Source: an uncultured Psychroflexus sp. (lineage in GTDB: Bacteria > Bacteroidota > Bacteroidia > Flavobacteriales > Flavobacteriaceae). Taken from it: 35,669 bases of DNA. The stretch covers positions 1 through 35,669 of the forward strand of contig CAJXLO010000014.1 of the NCBI GenBank assembly GCA_913056525.1. Reading direction: 5' to 3'. This document shows positions 17,201-25,785 of the stretch, piece by piece; the first letter of the stretch is position 1, and the number at the start of each line of letters is the position of its first letter. The notes under the pieces are model-generated. The model ran no database searches. It was not told the origin of the DNA and saw only the letters and a list, made by a program, of their open reading frames with translations. Position numbers and translations under genes: made by a program.

Positions 17201-17571
17201 CCTAAGGATTTTTCTGACCTTTCCATATCTAGGGCTGTAACGACAACTTCATCTAATTGATTACTGGCCTCGAGGGAAATGTCAAACTTGTCCTTACCTG
17301 CAAGGGCAACTTCCTTGTCGGCAAAACCCAAATATTTGACCATGATGAATTCATCACCTGGTCTAACATCTAAGGTAAAATTACCATCAAAATCCGTAGT
17401 TGTCCCTCTTGGAGGTTCAGAATTCTTAATAATTACATTCGCACCCATTAGTGGAATGCCATCTGGATCTTTTACTGTTCCTTCTATCGTTCTGCCATCT
17501 TGAGCAAAGCTCATGGAGAAACTAAAAAGCAACAGTAATGCACTTAAACATCTTGTGTAAGTTTTAATCAT
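14296..17571 (-). CDS. SusC/RagA-family TonB-dependent outer-membrane transporter
   Basis: 1091 residues. Signal peptide ends at SFAQ; a carboxypeptidase-regulatory-like domain follows (IEGTVKDPDGIPLMGANVII ... VKYLGFADKEV, about 28-110), then the TonB box region DEVVVTALDMER, the plug (VTIRGQTSLTGNSQPLYVVNGMP, and SMSILKGPAAAAIYGSRAANGVILLTTKKG) and a long 22-strand barrel ending SSLGISLNARL. There is no N-terminal anti-sigma-interacting extension, so FecIR-type control is unlikely. It is first in a two-gene operon with SusD and divergent from a BCCT transporter; the shared upstream region holds a large dyad. Confidence 0.97.
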   Translation of the reverse strand: MIKTYTRCLSALLLLFSFSMSFAQDGRTIEGTVKDPDGIPLMGANVIIKNSEPPRGTTTDFDGNFTLDVRPGDEFIMVKYLGFADKEVALAGKDKFDISLEASNQLDEVVVTALDMERSEKSLGYSVQKIGSRDISDVKVGNISNKLAGRVSGVFVNSSGNGPTGSANVTIRGQTSLTGNSQPLYVVNGMPISNGLFSPGDGLNGSTTIDFGNASQVVNPDDVESMSILKGPAAAAIYGSRAANGVILLTTKKGDTGDDWNFEWNLQTMGRETLVEPNFQNTYGFGGYGFYSYKSGDIYTAQNGVNYYDAFGENWGPRMDGQNIKQFNSNGEAVPFTPAPDNFDDFYRTGVLTSNNIAVSNNSENGDFRLSYTFLDDQSIVPNSGVRRHTVYTSVGREFLDDKLTIRANIFNIRNKSDNIPNGGYDESNSVQYGWLWYPRQVGVGELKDYWREGQEGSQQRYVEELWVNNPWFVVNENTNSFQENRAIGNAKINYEITDKLSVRTRYGVDYKRESRQFRRATSTKAIPGQFGSYREDEISFQETNAEILFTYTNNDDREADFKYDFKLGGNMMRQASKTLVANNSQLLIPDQFTLTNSRTDVQVESRRAEKKINSIFGMANLSYDDWLFLDLTARNDWSSTLPTNENSYFYPSATLSGVISDQLELGADSPLTFLKLRAAYAEVGSDTDPYLLTNTYQAEPLFGNNPALSNNSFAANPNLKPERTQSYEFGVDARFFENDLKLDFTYYDMLSKDQIIFLPVPTSSGKETRLVNAGEIASTGIELSLDYRVIETDDFSWNTIVNVGANEAIVESLPDGVQDSYPIVSDVFPTDGGSQDLELVAIEGEKLGQLRGLGFQRNQNGEIIHENGIPQLTDEKVTAGSYQPDARFGWQNVLNYKNWQFSVLFDGQVGGRIYSRGHALFNTGGTITNEDDPNLNLTTLEGRAEYNISYDNNGEPVYSLRPGTGEGVVGPGVNANGGENSTAVAPRDYFYAYYGNGFNRDNIEAATYDNDWVKLRELRLTYDFPTEWFGDLGIDSFKASIIGRNLLLITDVPTVDPETFSIRGGNFVNGFGSNPLPSTSSLGISLNARL

Positions 17572-17904
17572 ATCTATTGTTTTTACTGTTAATTGTGCGC
17601 GAATGTAAGTATACTCCCTGTTAACGTTGAATGAAAGTAGATTTGAATTGTAGTGACACCCTTGTATTTGTCTGATGTTAATAAGGTAAAAATGTTAATT
17701 AACTCTGTAAATAATTATCTTTCAACTGTTTAAAAACAAAAAATTAAAATTAAATAATAATTAAATACTATTGACCTATAAGTAATACTTATACTAATAT
17801 GTTAAAAAATTAACATATTACCTTTTTTGCTACATTTTTGGGGGTTCTTAGCCCGCTATTGATCGAGTTCATTATTTTTTTGTAGTTTCAAAAAATTTTT
17901 AAAT
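17572..17904. other. Divergent control region between SusC and BCCT
   Basis: 333 bases, extremely AT-rich, no gene. Contents: GTTAAC at 17620-17625, the palindrome GTTAATTAAC at 17694-17703, a 26-bp perfect dyad at 17795-17820, a weak -7-like box for SusC (TACATTCG, minus strand, 17600-17607) and a weak promoter for BCCT (TTG 17859-17861, 21 bases, TAGTTTCA 17883-17890). None of the promoter boxes is an exact consensus match, which fits regulated promoters. Confidence 0.45.
17795..17820. promoter_or_regulatory. Perfect 11-bp-arm dyad, probable operator
   Basis: Left arm TAATATGTTAA (17795-17805), 4 A spacer, right arm TTAACATATTA (17810-17820), exactly complementary. It lies 85 bases before the BCCT start. 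The inner GTTAA/TTAAC halves recur as shorter palindromes nearer SusC, so one regulator might control both directions. As an AT-only stem without a proper T tail on either side it is a poor terminator. Confidence 0.55.
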
Positions 17905-19575
17905 ATGAGTAAACGTATTACTCGTTCGGACGAGAAAGAATCTATTTTTGGTCTACAGGTAAATGGACCAGTATTTTTTATATCTGCGACAGCCATCATT
18001 TTAATCATTACGTTCACCTTGATTTTTAATGAACAAGCGGAAGCCTTTTTTCAAGAACTTCAAAATAACACATCCGATAATTTTGGTTGGATGTACATAA
18101 CGGCTATCAATTTCTTTTTGTTCTTCATGATATTCATTGGCCTAAGTCCTTATGGTAGATTGAGGATAGGCGGTGTTGATGCCAAACCTGAATTTAAAAA
18201 GGGCTCCTGGTTCGCTATGCTTTTCAGTGCCGGAATGGGAATTGGTTTACTTTATTTTTCAATATCAGAGCCATTAACTCATTTTAATGCTCCGCCTATT
18301 GCAGATAGTCAAACGGTCAAGGCAGCACAGGATTCCATGAAGTACACTTTTCTACATTGGGGACTTCATCCCTGGGGCGTTTACGCATTGGTCGGTTTGT
18401 CCCTGGCTTATTTCACCTATACCAGAGGTTTGCCATTATCCATACGATCAGTCTTTTATCCTTTTTTAGGGGATAAGATCCACGGACCCCTAGGTGATGC
18501 GATTGATATATTTGCTGTGCTAGCTACTTTATTCGGACTGGCTACATCCTTAGGCTTTGGTGTTGAACAAATATCCGCGGGATTAAATTATGTTTTCGGT
18601 ATAGATGGTGGAATAACAACGCAAGTACTACTTATTGGTGGCATTACCTTTGTCGCTACAATTTCTGTTATATTGGGAGTTGATAAGGGCGTGAAGGTCT
18701 TAAGTGAGTGGAATATCAGAATTGCAGGAACTCTATTGGTCCTGGTACTCATCTTAGGACCAACTATTTTCATATTTGATGCCTATGTACAAAACTTAGG
18801 AAGCTATTTAGGTAGCTTTTTCGATATTGCGTTTTGGTCTGAAAGTTATCAAACTTTAACTACTGATGGTCAAGATTGGCAGGTAGGTTGGACCATTTCC
18901 TACTGGGGCTGGTGGATCGCATGGTCGCCTTTTGTAGGAATGTTCATCGCCCGTGTTTCAAAAGGAAGAACAGTAAGAGAGTTCATAGGTGGTGTACTTC
19001 TGGTACCTACATTACTTACTTTTTTGTGGATGACCGCTTTTGGCAGCACATCCATATTTGAGGTCATCAATGGCAATACTTCTGTTTTGGACATGATCAC
19101 CAGTAACGACCCGAATGGAACATCGAAAGCATTATTCGTATTTTTTGAAGATTATCCTTTCACGACGGTTCTTAATATCGTAGGCATTGCTCTGATCATG
19201 AGCTTCTTCGTAACATCATCAGACTCAGGTTCACTAGTGGTAGATAGTCTTACATCAGGTGGAAAGATCGATGCACCAGTAGGTCAACGTATCTTTTGGG
19301 CCGTTGCTGAAGGGACGGTCGCTGCTGTCTTGCTCGTAGGTGGTGGGCTTGAAGCACTTCAAACAGCTTCTATCATAACCGGTATACCTTTCACCATCAT
19401 TCTTACGGTCATGTGCTACTCATTATATAAAGGACTCAAAGAAGATTATTTGAAGTTACAATCTGAAAAGAATCAAAAAGAGAGAGAAAGCTATGAAAAA
19501 GTGGTCAGTGATATGATAAAACGTCGATCAAAAAATATGGATGAAGGATTCAAAAAAACAAAACAAGAGGATTAA
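17905..19575 (+). CDS. BCCT-family (betaine/carnitine/choline) transporter
   Basis: 556 residues, about 12 transmembrane segments, with a charged C-terminal tail (about 505-556). Family hallmarks: GMGIGLLYFSISEPLTHF in TM3, HWGLHPWGVYALVGLSLAY, and the signature WTISYWGWWIAWSPFVGMFI followed by ARVSKGRTVREFI. The MGIG stretch is the form found in sodium-coupled members such as BetP, as against RGIN-like forms in the sodium-independent CaiT; proton coupling is less likely. The Trp-rich TM8 indicates a quaternary-ammonium substrate. It is followed after 9 bases by a Usp protein, very probably in one transcript, suggesting osmotic or stress control. Confidence 0.95.
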   Translation: MSKRITRSDEKESIFGLQVNGPVFFISATAIILIITFTLIFNEQAEAFFQELQNNTSDNFGWMYITAINFFLFFMIFIGLSPYGRLRIGGVDAKPEFKKGSWFAMLFSAGMGIGLLYFSISEPLTHFNAPPIADSQTVKAAQDSMKYTFLHWGLHPWGVYALVGLSLAYFTYTRGLPLSIRSVFYPFLGDKIHGPLGDAIDIFAVLATLFGLATSLGFGVEQISAGLNYVFGIDGGITTQVLLIGGITFVATISVILGVDKGVKVLSEWNIRIAGTLLVLVLILGPTIFIFDAYVQNLGSYLGSFFDIAFWSESYQTLTTDGQDWQVGWTISYWGWWIAWSPFVGMFIARVSKGRTVREFIGGVLLVPTLLTFLWMTAFGSTSIFEVINGNTSVLDMITSNDPNGTSKALFVFFEDYPFTTVLNIVGIALIMSFFVTSSDSGSLVVDSLTSGGKIDAPVGQRIFWAVAEGTVAAVLLVGGGLEALQTASIITGIPFTIILTVMCYSLYKGLKEDYLKLQSEKNQKERESYEKVVSDMIKRRSKNMDEGFKKTKQED

Positions 19576-19584
19576 TTAAATATT

Positions 19585-20442
19585 ATGAAGAATTTACTAG
19601 TAGCTTTGGACCTATCTGATATCGATAAGTCTCTTTTAAAATATACTGAATATCTAACAACTATTCTACCCATAAAAAAGGTCTTTTTCGTACATAATAT
19701 AAAAAAACACGAAATAACAGACCTTTTTAAAGAACAGTTAGAAGATATTGATATAGAACAGATCATCAGTGATGAGCTAGATGATTTTATAGGAGATAAC
19801 TTCAATTCGAGCGTAGAATATGAAACCATGATTTCTGAGGATCAATATACCGAATCCCTCATAAGTTATATCGTTAGTAAATATAGTATTGATAGTGTAG
19901 TCCTGGGAAACAAGAACAGCGACCAGTCAGCCGGAGTTTTACCCAGTAAATTGGTCAGATTGCTCAAATGCCAAATTCTGTGGGTGCCTCAAATGTACGA
20001 TCCTAAAATTGATAAAATATGGATAGGCACTGATTTTTCTAACAGCTCTTTAAGAGCATTTGAGATGGGTTACAGTATCCAAAAGAAGTCTAAAGCAACT
20101 GTAGAGGGTATTCATGTTTATAATCTTCCAATGCATTTTTCGCCTTATCTTCCCACTGATAAAATAAAGGTGAAAGTACAGGATGCGACCAAAAAACGCT
20201 CGGCTAAATTTAAAAAGAAATTAAGTTTCTCCACAAAGATCAATTTAGTGGCTGGAAGAGATGCTAATGTAGCTAATGTGATGAATGATATGATCAGAAG
20301 TAAGGATGTGGACCTTTTAATAGTCAGTGATAAGGGCAATAGTTCATTTTCACCCTTTTTCATCGGTAGTGTGACGGAAGAGTTGATGAACCAGAATATT
20401 GATATCCCGATAATGATCGTAAAAAAACAACCTAACGCTTAA
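19585..20442 (+). CDS. Tandem-domain universal stress protein (UspA family)
   Basis: 285 residues made of two Usp domains (about 1-138 and 142-280). The first begins KNLLVALDLSDIDKSLLKYTEYL and the second DKIWIGTDFSNSSLRAFEMGYS. In the second, DKGNSSFSPFFIGSVTEEL keeps the G-9x-G-S nucleotide-binding pattern though the preceding G-2x-G is altered; in the first domain the motif is degraded. So one nucleotide site may remain. It probably senses energy or stress and, given the 9-base gap, could modulate the BCCT transporter. It ends 8 bases before the end of the convergent kynurenine operon. Confidence 0.9.
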   Translation: MKNLLVALDLSDIDKSLLKYTEYLTTILPIKKVFFVHNIKKHEITDLFKEQLEDIDIEQIISDELDDFIGDNFNSSVEYETMISEDQYTESLISYIVSKYSIDSVVLGNKNSDQSAGVLPSKLVRLLKCQILWVPQMYDPKIDKIWIGTDFSNSSLRAFEMGYSIQKKSKATVEGIHVYNLPMHFSPYLPTDKIKVKVQDATKKRSAKFKKKLSFSTKINLVAGRDANVANVMNDMIRSKDVDLLIVSDKGNSSFSPFFIGSVTEELMNQNIDIPIMIVKKQPNA

Positions 20443-20450
20443 GGAGTATC

Positions 20451-21236
20451 CTATAGATTTCCAGTTCTTCCGCCATCTACGGGTAGGTTGATTCCATTGA
20501 TATAACCAGCGCTTTTCGATGCAAGATAAGCAATGGCATCAGCCACTTCGTCCGCATTGCCAAACCGCTTGGCAGGAACGCTGTCCTTCATTTGATGGGA
20601 GACCTCTGGTGCTGACTTGCCTTGCTTCTCAGCCTTGTTGATGATGATCTGTTCTAATCTTTGTGTTTCCGTAAAGCCAGGAAGAACATTGTTAACGGTT
20701 ATACCGTATTGACCCAGCTCGCTGGCCAGCGTTTTGCTCCAATTGGCCACTGCACCACGAATGGTATTGCTTACGCCTAATCCGGGAATCGGCTGTTTAA
20801 CAGACGTTGATATCACATTGATGATCCTGCCGAAGCCTACTTTTTTCATTGCTGGGTACAAGGCTTGTACCAGTATTTGATTACAGATCAAATGTTGCTC
20901 AAAAGCATTCCTGAACGCATCTATATCAGCCTCTATAATTGGGCCGCCTTTAGGTCCGCCTGTATTATTAACGAGGATGGAATAATCACGTTTCAAAGCG
21001 GCAACTTCTATCACTGCCTTTACATCTTCGGGCTTCGTAAAGTCTACTTTATAATGTTCATGTTCTTGTCCTTTGAACACTCGCAATTCTGATATAACAG
21101 TCTTAAGTTTACCTTCGTTCCTTGCCAGCAATGTGATGTTCGCACCATTCTTAGCTAATGACATTGCAGTGGCTTTCCCAATTCCCGCAGTGCTTCCACA
21201 AACAATAGCGTTAATTCCTGTAAGGTCTTTTTCCAT
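20451..21236 (-). CDS. SDR-family protein with atypical active site, last gene of the kynurenine operon
   Basis: 261 residues, Rossmann fold: dinucleotide motif GSTAGIGKA (14-22), VDF, NNTGGP (90-95), and the C-terminal RFGNADEVADAIAYLAS ... GYINGINLPVDGG typical of FabG-like proteins. The catalytic YxxxK is missing: the aligned segment GLGVSNTIRGAVANW has Ser156 and Arg160. Related SDRs with a 'SNxxR' segment exist, so this is a subfamily property, yet classical reduction chemistry is in doubt. Six bases separate it from the ALDH gene, so it belongs to the operon. It might act on an aminomuconate or oxocrotonate intermediate, which is only inference. Confidence 0.85.
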   Translation of the reverse strand: MEKDLTGINAIVCGSTAGIGKATAMSLAKNGANITLLARNEGKLKTVISELRVFKGQEHEHYKVDFTKPEDVKAVIEVAALKRDYSILVNNTGGPKGGPIIEADIDAFRNAFEQHLICNQILVQALYPAMKKVGFGRIINVISTSVKQPIPGLGVSNTIRGAVANWSKTLASELGQYGITVNNVLPGFTETQRLEQIIINKAEKQGKSAPEVSHQMKDSVPAKRFGNADEVADAIAYLASKSAGYINGINLPVDGGRTGNL

Positions 21237-21242
21237 GATATT

Positions 21243-22694
21243 CTAATTATAATCTATACAAATGTTCTTAGGTTCAGTAAAGAAATGTAAGGCATCCAGG
21301 CCACCTTCTCGTCCCATTCCGCTAGATTTCATTCCACCGAATGGTGTTCTCAGGTCACGTTTGAGCCAGGTGTTTATCCAGATCACACCACTTTCCAACC
21401 TTTGACCACAGCGCATCGCCTTATTGATATTGGTGGTCCATACCGATGCCGATAGACCATAAGGAGAATCATTGGCTAGTTCCAGCACTTCATCTTCTGT
21501 ATCAAAAGGCATCAAACTAACCACGGGACCAAAGATCTCCTCCTGATTGATAACACATTGGTTGCTGCGAACTTCAATCACGGTAGGAGAGAAGTAGAAC
21601 CCATCTTCAAGGTCTTTTACTTTTATTCGCTTTCCGCCATATATGATATCGGCCTGATCGTCCTTTCTGGCCATATCACAATATCCTTCTACCTTTTTCA
21701 AATGCTCGGCGGAGACCAGAGCTCCAAAATCCACATTCTCATCTAATGGGTTGCCTATTTTCAACTGGTCTACCTTTTTCAGGAAATCCGCTTTGAAACG
21801 TTCATAGATCGGTTGTTCTATAAAGATGCGTGATCCGCATAAGCAGATCTGACCTTGATTGGCAAAGGATGATCTTATCGTGGTTTCCAGCATTTTATCA
21901 TAATCGCAATCTGTAAAGATGATATTGGGGTTCTTACCACCCATCTCTAAAGATAATTTTTTAAACTGCGGTGAAGCTGAGCTTGCAATGGTCTTGCCGG
22001 TGGCCGTTCCTCCTGTAAAGGTGATCGCCTTTACCAGCTTATGCTTAATCAGCGCATCGCCAGCCTGATCACCATGGCCGTGGACGATATTGAGAACGCC
22101 AGCAGGTAATCCTACTTTTTCACAGATCCTTGAAAGTAAATAGGCCGTTAATGGCGTGATCTCACTAGGCTTCGCAACTACACAATTACCTGTAGCCAAA
22201 GCGGGTGCGATCTTCCAGGTAAACAAATAAAGTGGTAAGTTCCATGGGGAAATGCAAGCGACAACCCCATGCGGATGACGCAAGCTCAGATTGATCGCCT
22301 TGGCCGCATACATCTCGTGCGCTTTGGTATCGAATTGTGTGATCGCATCGGCAAAGAAGTTAAAATTAGAGGCTGCTCTGGGAATGTCTATTTTTCTGGC
22401 CAATGTTATGGGCTTTCCATTATCGATGGACTCTGCTTCTGCTAATGTCTCTAATTGGGTTTTTATTTCTTGGGCGATTCTTCTAAGAATCTCACTACGA
22501 TGTTCTGCAGTGGTGTTCGACCAGGCTGGAAATGCTCTTTCTGCCGATATAATGGCATTCTCTACATCTTTTGCATTGCTGAGCGGTACTTTTCCAATTG
22601 GTTTATTGCGGGCAGGATCGATGTTGCTAGCCCATTGATCTTCCACTGGAGACTTGAACTTACCATTAATGTAGTTTTTTATCGTCCATTCCAT
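21243..22694 (-). CDS. 2-aminomuconate-6-semialdehyde dehydrogenase-like ALDH
   Basis: 483 residues, usual length for the group. Motifs: PWNLPLYLFTWKIAPALATGN with Asn151, KPSEITP, GGTATGK, LEMGGKNPN with general base Glu250, and NQGQICLCGSRI with nucleophile Cys284. The CLCGSRI context is typical of the hydroxymuconic/aminomuconic semialdehyde dehydrogenase (ALDH8-like) clade. It should oxidise 2-aminomuconate 6-semialdehyde to 2-aminomuconate with NAD. Its place beside the Rid-type deaminase, kmo and kynU supports that substrate. It begins 17 bases after the Rid gene. Confidence 0.88.
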   Translation of the reverse strand: MEWTIKNYINGKFKSPVEDQWASNIDPARNKPIGKVPLSNAKDVENAIISAERAFPAWSNTTAEHRSEILRRIAQEIKTQLETLAEAESIDNGKPITLARKIDIPRAASNFNFFADAITQFDTKAHEMYAAKAINLSLRHPHGVVACISPWNLPLYLFTWKIAPALATGNCVVAKPSEITPLTAYLLSRICEKVGLPAGVLNIVHGHGDQAGDALIKHKLVKAITFTGGTATGKTIASSASPQFKKLSLEMGGKNPNIIFTDCDYDKMLETTIRSSFANQGQICLCGSRIFIEQPIYERFKADFLKKVDQLKIGNPLDENVDFGALVSAEHLKKVEGYCDMARKDDQADIIYGGKRIKVKDLEDGFYFSPTVIEVRSNQCVINQEEIFGPVVSLMPFDTEDEVLELANDSPYGLSASVWTTNINKAMRCGQRLESGVIWINTWLKRDLRTPFGGMKSSGMGREGGLDALHFFTEPKNICIDYN

Positions 22695-22711
22695 AGTGAT
22701 GATAGTTTTTT

Positions 22712-23119
22712 TTAACCAATATAAGCCACCGCTTTGATCTCTATCAATAAATGGGGATGCGGCAGTTGATGGACCGCAACGGTAGTCCTCGTCGGACCGT
22801 TCTCATCAAAGAACTCGGCATAGGTTTCATTATAGCCTTTAAAATCGTTCATGTTCACTAAAAAGCTGGTCACATCCACCACGTTCTTCAGGCTATAACC
22901 TTCGGTCTGCAATAATTCATCTATGTTTTGCAGTACAGCCCTGGTTTGGGACTTTATGTCAAGGTCAGTGGTTCCCATTTCATCTACATTCACGCCGACA
23001 AAGGAATTGTCCGGTCTTCTAGAACTGGTCCCAGAAATATAGATAAAATCACCTACGCGTTTTAGATGCGGAAATTTTCCTCTGGGTTCGGCTTTGTTCT
23101 TAACTACTTTTCCTTCCAT
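22712..23119 (-). CDS. Rid-family 2-aminomuconate deaminase-like protein
   Basis: 135 residues, the RidA/YjgF fold: [20 protein letters not shown], then [39 protein letters not shown], and [20 protein letters not shown] with [10 protein letters not shown] at the end. The [18 protein letters not shown] and [16 protein letters not shown] stretches are those I associate with 2-aminomuconate deaminase (NbaF/AmnD-type), not with canonical RidA. The Arg of the GPTRTTV motif is kept. It would hydrolyse 2-aminomuconate to 4-oxalocrotonate and ammonia, next after the adjacent ALDH. Gap to kmo is 10 bases. Confidence 0.88.
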   Translation of the reverse strand: MEGKVVKNKAEPRGKFPHLKRVGDFIYISGTSSRRPDNSFVGVNVDEMGTTDLDIKSQTRAVLQNIDELLQTEGYSLKNVVDVTSFLVNMNDFKGYNETYAEFFDENGPTRTTVAVHQLPHPHLLIEIKAVAYIG

Positions 23120-23129
23120 AGGTCCATGT

Positions 23130-24515
23130 TTAGAGAAGAGCTTCGTCTTGTAATATTTCGTTAGTTTTATCCTGGATACACTTGAACTGTTCCAGGGCGC
23201 TCATTCTTTGATCGATCTGGTCTTCTTTAAGTAATTTTAAAATGGCCTTGTCCTGGGCACGACCTCTTTCTCGAGCGTAGGAATAGGGTTTGTCTTCTTT
23301 GAACGTAACCAGCGAATATTTTGAATAATAGTCGATTGAAGGATTTTCTTCAAGGGAAAGTTCAATTTTCCTTTTGGCCAGGAAAAGGTCTTTTGCTGTG
23401 TGTGACTTCATCTCGTAGAAGTTATCTAAGGCCAGATCAGCGATTGCATCGGCATCTTTTTTTCTATGATGACTAAAATCCCCGTAGGTTTTTGATAGAT
23501 CAAAATGGTTTTGCTGCAATATATCATCAAAAACTACCACATCTTCAAAGGAAGCATTCATTCCCTGACCATAGAACGGAACAATAGCATGTGCTGCATC
23601 GCCCATAATTAGGCTTTTATCATAGTGCCAGGGCGAGCAACGCACCGTTCCCAGAGGAGCTGTTGGGTTTTCAAAAAATTCTGTTTTAAGCTCAGGCATA
23701 AGCTCATAAGCATCAGGATATACTTTTTTGAAATATTCTTCTACTTTATCTGCGGTTGTTAGATTGTTGAAATTGTATTCGCCGCCTTCATAAGCTAAAA
23801 ATAAAGTGACGGTAAAACTCTTATCTAAATTAGGCAAAGCTATCAGCATATTTTCTCCGCGTGGCCAAATATGAAGCGCGTTCTTAAAGGTAGCATATTG
23901 ATCGTCATCCGTTGCTGGAAAGCTCAGTTCTTTATAGCCATGGGTTAAGAAATCCTGGGAGTGACTGAACAAAAAACCCGGTTGTTCCTGCATCTGTTTC
24001 CTGACCACTGATCCAGCTCCATCCGTACCGATCAGGTAATCGGCATTAAGCGTTTTTTCTTGATGGCTCTCCTTGTCATGGATCCTTACACTTGCACCTT
24101 TAAGGTCTACTTTCTGACAGGGAGCATTAAAATATGTACGAACATTATCATAGCTGTCCAATTCATCCAATAAAAGGCTGTTAAGGCCAGTCCTGGATAT
24201 GGAATTGATATGTTCCTTTTCCCGTCCGCTATATTTGGAAAGCTGCGTATTCCCGTGTTCATCGTGCAGCATCCTTCCATGCATGGGAATACACAATTTA
24301 TTCACCTTATCTAAGATACCTACGCGTTCTATCCCTTTTATGCCACGGTCAGAAAAGGCCAAATTGATGGAACGTCCGCCATCAACTTTTGCTTTTCGCA
24401 TATCTTCACGCTTTTCCACTAATTGTACTTTGTATCCTAATTGTGCTAATCTTAAACTAAGCAGTGAGCCACAAAGTCCAGCTCCAATCACAAGTATATT
24501 TTCTCTATCCGGCAT
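23130..24515 (-). CDS. kmo: Kynurenine 3-monooxygenase
   Basis: 461 residues. FAD-binding GxGxxG as [20 protein letters not shown] (9-28) with VEKRED, then [17 protein letters not shown], typical of KMO, the middle DG motif [14 protein letters not shown], and [20 protein letters not shown] (about residues 311-330). It hydroxylates L-kynurenine to 3-hydroxykynurenine with NADPH and oxygen. The C-terminal helix ([20 protein letters not shown]) matches bacterial KMO; there is no membrane anchor. Its start overlaps the kynU 3' end by 11 bases. Confidence 0.96.
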   Translation of the reverse strand: MPDRENILVIGAGLCGSLLSLRLAQLGYKVQLVEKREDMRKAKVDGGRSINLAFSDRGIKGIERVGILDKVNKLCIPMHGRMLHDEHGNTQLSKYSGREKEHINSISRTGLNSLLLDELDSYDNVRTYFNAPCQKVDLKGASVRIHDKESHQEKTLNADYLIGTDGAGSVVRKQMQEQPGFLFSHSQDFLTHGYKELSFPATDDDQYATFKNALHIWPRGENMLIALPNLDKSFTVTLFLAYEGGEYNFNNLTTADKVEEYFKKVYPDAYELMPELKTEFFENPTAPLGTVRCSPWHYDKSLIMGDAAHAIVPFYGQGMNASFEDVVVFDDILQQNHFDLSKTYGDFSHHRKKDADAIADLALDNFYEMKSHTAKDLFLAKRKIELSLEENPSIDYYSKYSLVTFKEDKPYSYARERGRAQDKAILKLLKEDQIDQRMSALEQFKCIQDKTNEILQDEALL

Positions 24516-25785
24516 GTACGTTCGATCTTAAAAGTTCTACGAATCTATATATTTCTTCAAATGTATTGTAAAGCGGCGTGGGAGCGATACGGATCACATC
24601 CGGTTCACGCCAATCCGCTACGAGGTTTTGAGCACTTAATCGCTCAAAGAGGTCTTTATCTGAGTTCTTCACACGAATGGAAACCTGACAACCTTTCTCT
24701 GTCGCTGACCTTGGTGTGATGTAGGTCACCATCTCATCCGGTATTTCGTCTAATAGTTCCATCAGAAAGTTTGACATGGATACGGATTTATTCCTCAATC
24801 TATCAAATCCAGCATTATCAAATACTTCTAAGGATGCTTTTATCGCTGCTAATGAAAGTACGGGAGGATTGCTCAATTGCCAACCTTCTGCAGTCGGTAT
24901 TGGCTGGAAATCATCGGGCATTTGAAATCGAGTGGAGGCTTGATGTCCCCACCAACCCGTGAAACGTTTGATATCCGTTCGCGCTATATGTTTTTCATGC
25001 ACAAAACATCCTGCCACGCTTCCCGGACCGGAATTAAGATATTTATAAGAACACCAGACCGCAAAGTCGGCTTCCACATCATGTAAGTTCGGTTGTATGT
25101 TCCCGGCTCCATGCGCCAGATCAAATCCTACTTTACTCCCTTTTTCCCTGGATCGCTGAACGATATGTTCCAGATCGAAACATTGTCCGTTGTAATAGTT
25201 AGGACAACCAATGAGCACGAGAGCTATGACATCGCCTTCTTGCTCTATGATTCGTTCAAATGATGCTTTAGAATAACAGCCCGAAAGCTCATCAGGTTCC
25301 CAAAGAAGCAATCCGTCCTTCGGATCGATATCGTGGAATTTCAACTGCGATTCTACCGCATAACGGTCTGAGGGGAAAGCATCCTTTTCAATAAGTATCT
25401 TATAGCGTTTTTTTGTAGGTTGATAAAAACTGACCATCATTAAATGAAGGTTCACGGAAAGCGTGTTCATCATAACCACTTCCTGGGGTTTTGCTCCCAC
25501 GATCTTGGACATGGGTTCTGTCAGGAATTCATGATAAGGCATCCATGGATTCCTTGCCTTTGTATGACCTTTTACGCCCAGGTTCTTCCAATCTTCGAGT
25601 TCTTGATGCACATGATCTGAAGTGTTCTTAGGTTGTAGTCCTAAGGAATTGCCACAAAAGTAGAGTAGTGGTTTCCCATTTTCATCTACGGGTAAGTGGA
25701 ACTTCGATCTGAAATTGCTCAGTTCGTCCGCCTGATCCAGCTCTTTAGCTTTTTCCTTGCTGGCTATGATATCTGCATTCTGCAT
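24505..25785 (-). CDS. kynU: Kynureninase
   Basis: 426 residues, a fold-type I PLP enzyme of normal length. LYFCGNSLGLQPK near residue 42, NTLSVNLHLMM phosphate-binding region, FDLAHGAGNI with Asp222, and the PLP lysine in VWCSYKYLNSGPG (Lys248) are kynureninase hallmarks, as is RFTGWWGHQASTRFQM. It cleaves kynurenine or 3-hydroxykynurenine to anthranilate or 3-hydroxyanthranilate plus alanine. Its ATG shares one base with the stop of the upstream lipoprotein gene (TAATG), so translation is likely coupled. Confidence 0.97.
   Translation of the reverse strand: MQNADIIASKEKAKELDQADELSNFRSKFHLPVDENGKPLLYFCGNSLGLQPKNTSDHVHQELEDWKNLGVKGHTKARNPWMPYHEFLTEPMSKIVGAKPQEVVMMNTLSVNLHLMMVSFYQPTKKRYKILIEKDAFPSDRYAVESQLKFHDIDPKDGLLLWEPDELSGCYSKASFERIIEQEGDVIALVLIGCPNYYNGQCFDLEHIVQRSREKGSKVGFDLAHGAGNIQPNLHDVEADFAVWCSYKYLNSGPGSVAGCFVHEKHIARTDIKRFTGWWGHQASTRFQMPDDFQPIPTAEGWQLSNPPVLSLAAIKASLEVFDNAGFDRLRNKSVSMSNFLMELLDEIPDEMVTYITPRSATEKGCQVSIRVKNSDKDLFERLSAQNLVADWREPDVIRIAPTPLYNTFEEIYRFVELLRSNVHAG

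Noticed and set aside
17795-17820. Rho-independent terminator
   Set aside because: The stem is nearly all A/T and not followed by a proper T run, and no gene ends nearby on either strand; it lies between divergent genes.
22291-22638. 115-codon open frame antisense to the ALDH gene
   Set aside because: Shadow of a well-supported gene; hydrophobic pattern follows from the complement of ALDH codons.
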